Shown: piece after piece, positions 20,206-25,953 of the stretch
Numbering within the stretch: position 1 is the stretch's first letter
How the letters are laid out: each line of letters opens with the position of its first letter
Source: Chara braunii
Taxonomy: Eukaryota; Streptophyta; Charophyceae; Charales; Characeae
Length of the DNA stretch: 25,953 nucleotides
Assembly: GCA_003427395.1 (NCBI GenBank)
Contig: BFEA01000103.1
Location: 2,077,930-2,103,882, forward strand
Direction: 5' to 3'
Program-made: the position numbers and the translations under genes
The notes under the pieces: generated by a model
Seen by the model: the letters and a program-made list of their open reading frames with translations, nothing else
Database searches by the model: none
What the model was told of the DNA's origin: nothing

Positions 20206-20469
20206 CTTTATGCCTTATATAAGTTGGGTATAGAGGGATAAATCATTGAAAGGCTATGAATTATTGTTTCATCAGGTTGACTTCGGGTTAGTGAGTGTAC
20301 TTACCTTTGTGGTTTGGTCTTGCATGTGGCTGAGTGAAATTATTTACTTCGTATGAGTTTTAGTTTGATATGTAGTTGTTTTAGCTGCTTGCCACGTGCT
20401 AGAGTGATAAGAGTTAGTTCAATTTCTGCATTTTCTGGGATCATTTATTATATTTGGTGTTTTATAAAT

Positions 20470-20900
20470 CTTGGTAAACAACTTTCTCTACGGGAAGCGC
20501 CGCCGAAATTTCTACAAAACCAAAGAGTTAGTCAAATTTTGTCTTTTCAAATTTCAGTTTATCTTACTTTTATATATGGCTTAGTAAAAATCTGGAAAGT
20601 CTCATTTTCTAAAGGGAATGCTACCCAAATTTTTACTAATTTAAGGAATTAGACATAATTGGACCTTGAAAAATCGAAGTCATTTTAGATTATCAACTCA
20701 TCTTTGTATAAATCTTAGAATAACACTTTTCTAAAGGGAGTGTTGCCGAAATTTCTACAAATCTAAGGAGTTCATTAAATTTTATCTTAGTTAAACTCAA
20801 GTGTTTGCTTCTGGGTTCATATCCGACTTAGTTAATATATGTCTACTTTTCTAAAAGGAATGCTGCCCAAATTTTTACTAATTCAGGGAGTTAGACAAAA
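20470..20900 (+). repeat. Array of about 121 bp monomers in 242 bp dimers
   Basis: Four monomers with core TTTTCTAAAGGGAATGCTGCC then AAATTTYTAC, cores near 20491, 20611, 20733 and 20853. Monomers 1 and 3 are alike (CCGCCGAAATTTCTACAAA or TTGCCGAAATTTCTACAAA) and 2 and 4 are alike (CCCAAATTTTTACTAATT ... TTAGACA), offset 242 bp each, so the repeat is a duplicated dimer. A fifth, worn unit may lie at 20940-21015, where TTAGTATAAATTCTGA is doubled. The 99-codon frame at 20353-20652 is incidental. Confidence 0.8.
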
Positions 20901-21861
20901 ATCGACTTTCCTGAAGTAGATACTGTTTTTATTTTCATATTTGAGTTAGTATAAATTCTGAGAAGGCACTTTAAGTTAGTATAAATTCTGAATAGGGGAG
21001 ATGCTGCCATAGGTCCACCTTACGTTGAGTACTGGCTTCGAGGTAGGTATAGGCTTAGCTTGTAGGAGGACCTTGGGTGAAAATGTGTTATGGAGATTCA
21101 TTCCCCATGCACTGATGGTTTAGCCTGGGGATTGACCTGTCTTGTGTTACATGTCCTCTTGATCATTCGATTGAAGATTTTGACTAGATTCAGATTGATC
21201 CCAAAATGATCATTTTCTGTTATCACTGATAACATGTTGGTTACCGATTCGTCGTGCTATGACTCAACTCCAATTCACTCTTACCACTCAATCTAAAGGC
21301 TTTAACCATGTGGTTTGAATTGTTTCGTTGTGTTTTCGCCCGGACTTTATTTGAATGACCATTTAAAGAAAAGTATTGAGTATTTTATTTTGAGGAGTTG
21401 CACAAGAGTGAAGCTTGCATGGCTAAAGCGAGGGGTGTGAGTGCAGAGAATGGTTGAAGCTGACCCCGTGTAGTGCATGGACTTTTGGTTGAATCTTTGA
21501 TATGATTGCAGGTATGTTTGGTGGTTCGGACTTTGGATTTGACTGTCTGCAGTCATATACATATATATGGTTGAGAGGAGTCTCACTGTGATTGTGAGAA
21601 GTGATCATCACATATTTATAACCCTCTATATATTTGTAAAAACATATGTCTTGAGTGTTTCGCGCGACCTACTGTGACCACGTGGAAGGGTTAAACAAGT
21701 TATGTTTTTTATAGAAAAGGGAGATCGTATGTTATCCTTGTTTTTTTAAAATTTTTATAGTTGGATGTTGTAGTCCGTGACAGCCGTCAAAGTCAAACCC
21801 CTTGATTTTTCTCAAGCCCCTAGATGATGGAGCTGGTCTCCAGAGTGATAAAAGACGACTG
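20901..21861. other. Unassigned AT-rich region before LTR-like copy D
   Basis: No gene is recognised; minus-strand frames of 62-79 codons at 21347-21611 overlap one another and have no domain. A purine stretch AGAAAAGGGAGA at about 21712-21723 could be a polypurine tract preceding an LTR start in the TG-containing sequence 21730-21770, but no flanking duplication confirms it. Confidence 0.35.
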
Positions 21862-22684
21862 TCACCACATGTATGAACTTGTATACCCCCGCACTTGACG
21901 GTTGTCCAACATCAAGCGATCAATCCCTCAAGGCGTGTGTCAGCCGACACTTGAGTGTTGAATATGACCCTCGAGATTAACGAAGACCGCATGAGTATGG
22001 ATACTACATAGTACGTCATCATTACGACTGCTTGTGTATACTCGCATTGCCAATCGATATGAGTTAGTTTTGCGTCCGCGCGGTTTTATATACTAAGTTT
22101 CGGACGAGACGCCTATCTGATTTCCACATCGGAGAATTATGGGATGGCTACTAAGAGACTATGAGTGTTGTCGCGTTGTTTGTTCTGTGTCGTTCTGTAT
22201 ATGTGTGTGTGTGCGTAATTTTTATGTCTTTAGAGTGGTGTACGAGTGGTGTGTGGGATTCATCCTAGTCGACCGACAATGAGTCGTGCTTGGGACCTCA
22301 GCCACCCCAAGGCGTCGGTTCGCGTGCGGGTCTGATAGAGGTGTAAAACCGCGTGTACCCCCAATGCTACAGCGAACGAGAAACGCTATCGACTGGTTCA
22401 CCTCTGAGATTGCAACTGATTAGCTTTCGTACTGTGGACTGGTAGCTCGGCGGAGATACGCCCACCGAAGGGAGGTGACAACTCCCACAAGGTAGAGGTA
22501 AGTCGTGCATCGCGTTGACCCTATCCTGTCGTAGGGGCTCACGAGAGGTATGGCTGGCGCACTCAGCCGAAGCGGCTGGCGGAAGCTCCATGTGTATTCA
22601 CGACGAGGATCAGACCAACTCCTGTGTGACGCGGCCGGGAGGGTCCCGCCCCATTTGTGCGGTGCTGGACCGATACGCTCGATA
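21862..22684 (+). repeat. Diverged LTR 3' portion (copy D)
   Basis: Homologous to 10775-11589 throughout: TATGAACTTGTATAC, CCCTCAAGGCGTGTGTCAGC, CGCGCGGTTTTATA-type sequence near 22076, the segment CTGGTAGCTCGGCGGAGATA, and the end TATCCTGTCGTAGGGG ... GGTATGGCTGGCGCACTCAG ... GCTCGATA. The last 300 bases also match the ends of the 4 kb LTRs. Downstream is CCGGCAAGG with no recognisable primer-binding site. Minus-strand frames at 22367-22710 are chance. It may pair with copy C (an element of about 11.9 kb without genes) or be a solitary or 5' remnant. Confidence 0.55.
22642..22671 (+). other. Hairpin before the LTR end, copy D
   Basis: GGTCC (22642-22646) pairs with GGACC (22667-22671); alternatively CCGC at 22646 pairs with GCGG at 22659. 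It is weaker than in the other copies but in the same position relative to GCTCGATA. Confidence 0.35.
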
Positions 22685-22759
22685 CCGGCAAGGTATGTCA
22701 AAAATTTCAATTATGTTTATTTTGACTCATTTAGTCCATGGGACGGTTCTCAATGACGT

Positions 22760-23780
22760 CCCATTTTTATTTGGGACTCCCTAGTCCCTGACAGTCTCAT
22801 TTTCTTTTTTTCATGCGCCTCAAGTGCCTTGATTATTATCGGTCGCGAGATCCTCATATCACGGTTGCCATTTACCGTTTTCACTTGCTCCAAGCTTGAG
22901 ACACTTCTTTCTAGTGTCTCGGGTGCACGACTCATTTTCCCTTGGTCTTCGCACCCCACTGGAGTCTGTTATTTCTCGGACTGCATTAGTGGTCATTTTT
23001 ATAGTCTCAGGGCCCCACAACTTGCCCCAAACTGAAACAAAATGAAGCGGTCAATTTCCAAGTACATACGGACTCGATATTGGTTCCGGACGTACTCAAA
23101 ACATATGTTTTCCCTCCCTCTTGTAATTCGTTGTATCTCGGTTGCATGAGGCCTTGATTTTTTTTTTTTTTCTGAGTAAAATATAAAGAAAATCAAGATA
23201 CTTTGTAATCGATTAACCGAAGGATGAATCTGGTCACTGATGCATCTCCCAAGTGATCGTTTTTTACCATTAGTGACGCTTTTTTTTTTTTTTTTTTTTA
23301 CATGCCAAGTGTCAACAACTGTTGAGGTTTTCTCGAGGCTTTACATCTTGATTCAGGTCTAGATCATGTCCAAGGTGCAGTCCGTTATTTCTTGGATTGA
23401 TATTGTGACACCCCCATGCTCACGGGAACCCCGATGTTGTCTCCATTTTCTCAAAACTGTGGCCCCTCCTACTCCGATTTTCTTCCGATGACTCGTTTTT
23501 CACATGAAGTCTCTTTAGGTTTCATTTTCTCTAGGGTGGGTGGTCCGAGATATTTCGGATTGCAGTCCACCTCCTTTTCCTCATTTCTTTGCTTCCTTTT
23601 TCCCTCTACGACTCTCTCACTTGCTTCCAAGTGCTTGCACTAGTGATGCTAATATTCTTGGGCGTTTAAATTTTGATCTAAACAGCGCGTCTTGCTTTAA
23701 ATATTTCTTTCTCATGACACTGTACAGTTCTTCCTTGGGGCAACTTAAGTTTTCGACACTTGTCCTACACTAGTCCTCGA
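22760..23780. repeat. Dispersed repeat, family 3, copy 2 and partial copy
   Basis: The part 23280-23780 is collinear with 15090-15560. A further partial copy lies upstream: GTTATTTCTCGGACTGCATT at 22967 corresponds to GTTATTTCTTGGATTG at 23393 and to 15191, and TTGGGACTCCCTAGTCC near 22775 resembles the unit end near 15520. So the unit may once have been tandem, with a period near 426 bp. A 20-base T-run (23280-23299) and another near 23158 lie inside. No gene is recognised. Confidence 0.5.
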
Positions 23781-23900
23781 AACTTGTCTCGCACTAGTCC
23801 CCGACACTTGCCCCGCTGGTGATCCCGTCGGCACTTGTTCCAAACTAGTCCCCGACACTTGTCCCGCTGACAGTCCCGTCGACACTTGTCCCAAAATGCC
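23753..23900. repeat. Short minisatellite CGACACTTGTCC / CACTAGTCC
   Basis: CGACACTTGYCC and CACTAGTCCYCG blocks alternate. A 51 bp unit starting at ACTAGTCCCCGACACTTG (23793) is repeated at 23844, and half-units of about 25 bp precede it. The single-copy ancestor is seen near 15530-15550 in family 3 copy 1, so the array probably expanded after the two copies separated. Minus-strand frames rich in GQVSGTS are translations of the repeat. Confidence 0.8.
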
Positions 23901-24622
23901 ATTATTTTTGCTTGGTCCCATACGGTTCCCGACACCTTTTCCCACGGTGTCCCGATTTTTCTTTGCATTTCTCATTCCCTGACAACCCAATTTTCCGCCT
24001 TCTCACATATCCCAAGCATGCCGGACGTTCTTGGCCGCGAGATCTCTAATCTCACGGTCACCGTTTATTGCCGCAAGTAGTCCCCACGCTTGGGGCTTTC
24101 TTTTCTAGCGTTTTGTGACCGTCAAGACTCTTTTTCTCATGGCTTGACACTCCCTTGTAGTCCGTTGCATTCCCTTTGGATCTCTCCTCAGTTTCAAGGC
24201 CTAGGGGCGTCGACATCGAGACTCTCTTCCTCTTTTTCCAGTCCTTTTTATCATGACCCCCAAGACCACTCATCTTTCAAGTTGCTCGTGGCCCGATACT
24301 TGCTCGGGTGGCCCTGCTAGCCCGTCCTCCGTGTCTCCTTGCTTGGTCCATGACCCTTTGACCCTCCTAATGCCGAATTCAGCTGGCCTCCTTGGCCGTA
24401 TGCTACGCTTCCATATGTCGGTGTCACAACACTGTTTTCCTTGACGTCGTTGACCCCCTTCTACCTGCGGCACTCGGCCTAAGGGTATTATTTCTTCGAC
24501 AGTCCTCCTTCTTTGAGAAGGAGGGCCTCCTTTACTCATTCCTGCAACACTTTGCCGCCCACCATTGTGTTGGTCTATTTTTGGCTCAATGGCTCCGGCG
24601 GCCTTGGGCATCTTTTTGGGCC
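23901..24622. other. Unassigned pyrimidine-rich region
   Basis: No gene is recognised. GGCCGCGAGATCTCTAATC near 24032 followed by TCACGGTCACCG repeats the block at 22846 (GTCGCGAGATCCTCATATC then ACGGTTGCC) and resembles one in LTR A at 1164. A perfect 9-pair hairpin with loop TTG lies at 24504-24524 (CCTCCTTCT / AGAAGGAGG). Confidence 0.35.
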
Positions 24623-24625
24623 TTA

Positions 24626-24656
24626 GGGCCTCGTTCCACTACTCGCCATCTGCCAC
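24626..24656 (+). repeat. MITE left terminal inverted repeat
   Basis: GGGCCTCGTTCCACTACTCG, then CCATCTGCCAC. It differs from the right end at two positions (transitions at the 17th and 26th bases). Confidence 0.85.
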
Positions 24657-25178
24657 AAATCGTAGCGAGGTGCGGCGATGCTCCAAACCAGGAAATTGTG
24701 GCGGAAAAACGACTTGTGGTTCCACTTCCTCGTCACCGCCACACGAGGTGGGGTTTCGATCCCGACAGACACAGCGGACTGCAGCAGATGGCGAGGCAAT
24801 TGAACGGTGTGACCGTTTCGCCACGTTTACGAAGTGGGACCAGCCTGGGCCTGGTGGGGTGGTCCACGACCTCATGGTCCGAGAAGGTTTGAAGGTCCTG
24901 GAACCAAAGGAGACTGGAAAAACTGATACGCACAACAGAAATTCGCCAACACTACGGGACAACAAAGACCGAGCGTCAGGTTGTCGCTGTCAGAGGCAGC
25001 CGCCACTCGAGGAGTTCCATGGAGAGGTGAACATACCGCCCTCCACGAAAGTCCGTCGCAGGCAGGGGAAACTAGAGGCTTTGGCGACCGGCCGCCAAAT
25101 ACATCTGTTCGTAAATTCTGACTATTCTCTTTTTGTGGCGATTGGCGATGTGATGGAACGAAGGCACGCCCGCCACGC

Positions 25179-25209
25179 GTGGCGGATGGCGAATAGTGGA
25201 ACGAGGCCC
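25179..25209 (-). repeat. MITE right terminal inverted repeat
   Basis: On the minus strand it begins GGGCCTCGTTCCACTATTCG. It overlaps a perfect 14-base palindrome, CGCCACGCGTGGCG, at 25171-25184. Confidence 0.85.
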
Positions 25210-25212
25210 TTA

Positions 25213-25887
25213 GGCGCCGGCACTCCTTTAGTCCATCCTTTCTCTCTTGCTCCCTCATTCCAGATTTCTCTGCCATGCACACTTCAGCCATATATCATCT
25301 CTCAAGGGCCAGGACATGATTCGGGAACCACAGGATCATTGGCTCCCTAACGGACGTGAGAATCTTCGTGTCTCCGGATCTGAATCTGAATCTGAACTGT
25401 CTCCCCCAAAATACACCTGCTCCTTCCCAGCCGCCAATTTGAACCGAGGTAAATCTTTTGCTTCCCCGCCTTTGTGTCGCCTCGCGGCCGACGCTCCGCG
25501 CCTCCTGATTGTTGTCTGGCTCTAGGTAATCAGATCTCCATTTTGTCTCTCTTAGGGGGTTCTCAAACGAGGAGCTCTGGGACTGACTGCGTTTGTAGTC
25601 GCGGTCATATACGTCCTGGGAGGTCTTAGTGTGAATATGCACTTAACTGGCGCCTATATTGGCAGTAACCGCGAAGGTAATTATCCCGGTCAAGTGCGTC
25701 CCCATCCCCTCCTATTGATGGTCTCCTGCTCCACGCCGCCTGCTCTTGCTTCTGCTCCAGCTCCTGCTCCTGCCCCTCCTCCTTTTGTTCCTCCCACTTC
25801 GCCAAGCTCATTGATATCTCGCCCGCCTTCCCTGGTGCACCTCCTCCTTCTTCTTCTTCTTTTTCTTCTTCGCCGCCGCTTTCTTCT

Positions 25888-25889
<2 letters not shown>
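25213..25889 (+). other. Non-repetitive region with a possible coding exon at 25556-25676
   Basis: After the MITE the composition changes to that of a gene's 5' region: C/T-rich, with Pro/Ala/Ser-coding CTCCT repeats. A good acceptor (TTTTGTCTCTCTTAG, ending 25555) and donor (GCGAAG/GTAATT, at 25676/25677) bound 121 bases with one open frame containing GALGLTAFVVAVIYVLGGL, which looks like a membrane helix. Another donor-like site, CCGAG/GTAAAT, is at 25448/25449, but the frame open before it (including MIREPQDHWLP from 25317) does not join in phase with the membrane frame. So I have no consistent gene model. The frame is also open to the window end only because of simple sequence. Confidence 0.2.

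Positions 25890-25953
<64 letters not shown>
25890..25953. repeat. (TC)n microsatellite at the right edge
   Basis: Uninterrupted TC dinucleotides for about 64 bases up to the end of the window, preceded by a CTT-rich stretch (25840-25870). The true length is unknown because the window stops inside it. Such tracts are common in plant 5' UTRs and introns. Confidence 0.95.

Larger units (their letters stand above)
24626..25209. mobile_element. Harbinger/Tourist-like MITE, 584 bp
   Basis: The ends are inverted repeats: 24626-24656 and the reverse complement of 25179-25209 agree at 29 of 31 positions, beginning GGGCCTCGTTCCACTA. Both are flanked by TTA (24623-24625 and 25210-25212), the 3 bp target duplication typical of PIF/Harbinger elements. 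The 584 bp interior has no transposase; a 261-codon plus-strand frame (24565-25350) runs through it and beyond but carries no DDE or helix-turn-helix pattern that I recognise and reads the terminal repeats as protein on both strands. It would depend on a transposase elsewhere. A second, worse copy of the terminal motif lies just inside the right end (25134-25165). Confidence 0.85.

Noticed and set aside
24748-24766. tRNA T-arm-like sequence GGGTTTCGATCCC inside the MITE
   Set aside because: No D-arm, anticodon arm or acceptor stem can be fitted upstream, so it is not a tRNA.
24565-25350. 261-codon plus-strand open frame, the longest in the window
   Set aside because: It crosses both ends of the MITE, reads the terminal repeat as peptide, has no recognised domain, and overlaps long frames on the other strand.

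Overview
The window looks like intergenic, repeat-dominated nuclear DNA of a plant (a land plant or other streptophyte). The reasons are long non-coding LTRs, a primer-binding site matching the 3' end of plant tRNA-Asp as in Tat/Athila-type Ty3/gypsy elements, a Harbinger-type MITE with TTA target duplications, minisatellites and a (TC)n microsatellite. I cannot name the species. I recognise no intact protein-coding gene, rRNA or tRNA. Open frames are short, overlap on both strands, or simply translate tandem repeats.

Layout. Positions 1-786 are an unassigned left flank with small degenerate repeats. Positions 787-4925 and 6414-10130 are two long direct repeats in the same orientation, clearly alike but with many differences. 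A tRNA-Asp primer-binding site lies 2 bp after the first copy, so I read 787-10130 as one non-autonomous LTR retrotransposon: two LTRs of about 4 kb around a non-coding core of about 1.5 kb. Both LTRs carry the same TATA box, hairpins, an inverted repeat and a 37-39 bp minisatellite whose copy number differs. A diverged LTR end of a related family lies at about 10775-11589 and another at about 21862-22684. Between them is a string of non-coding arrays: a higher-order minisatellite at 11610-13540, a three-copy repeat near 17.0-17.4 kb, a recurring CATAAGTTTGGG motif at 19.5-20.2 kb, and a two-unit higher-order array of about 120 bp monomers at 20.5-20.9 kb. Another dispersed repeat occurs at 15.1-15.6 kb and again at 22.8-23.8 kb. 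A 584 bp Harbinger-like MITE sits at 24626-25209, and the window ends in (TC)n.

Assembly. The sequence contains an untrimmed Nextera mate-pair junction adapter at 11851-11888, inside the higher-order minisatellite and apparently in place of one repeat unit. Single N bases lie at 2104, between two nearly identical 126 bp copies (probably a false duplication), and at 12684 in a poly-C run. Copy numbers and contiguity at these places should not be trusted.

The biology is that of layered retrotransposons and their decay, with no interacting genes. The most interesting parts are the large-LTR, protein-less element; a hairpin just before the LTR end that keeps its pairing while its sequence changes between families; and the two arrays with higher-order structure.
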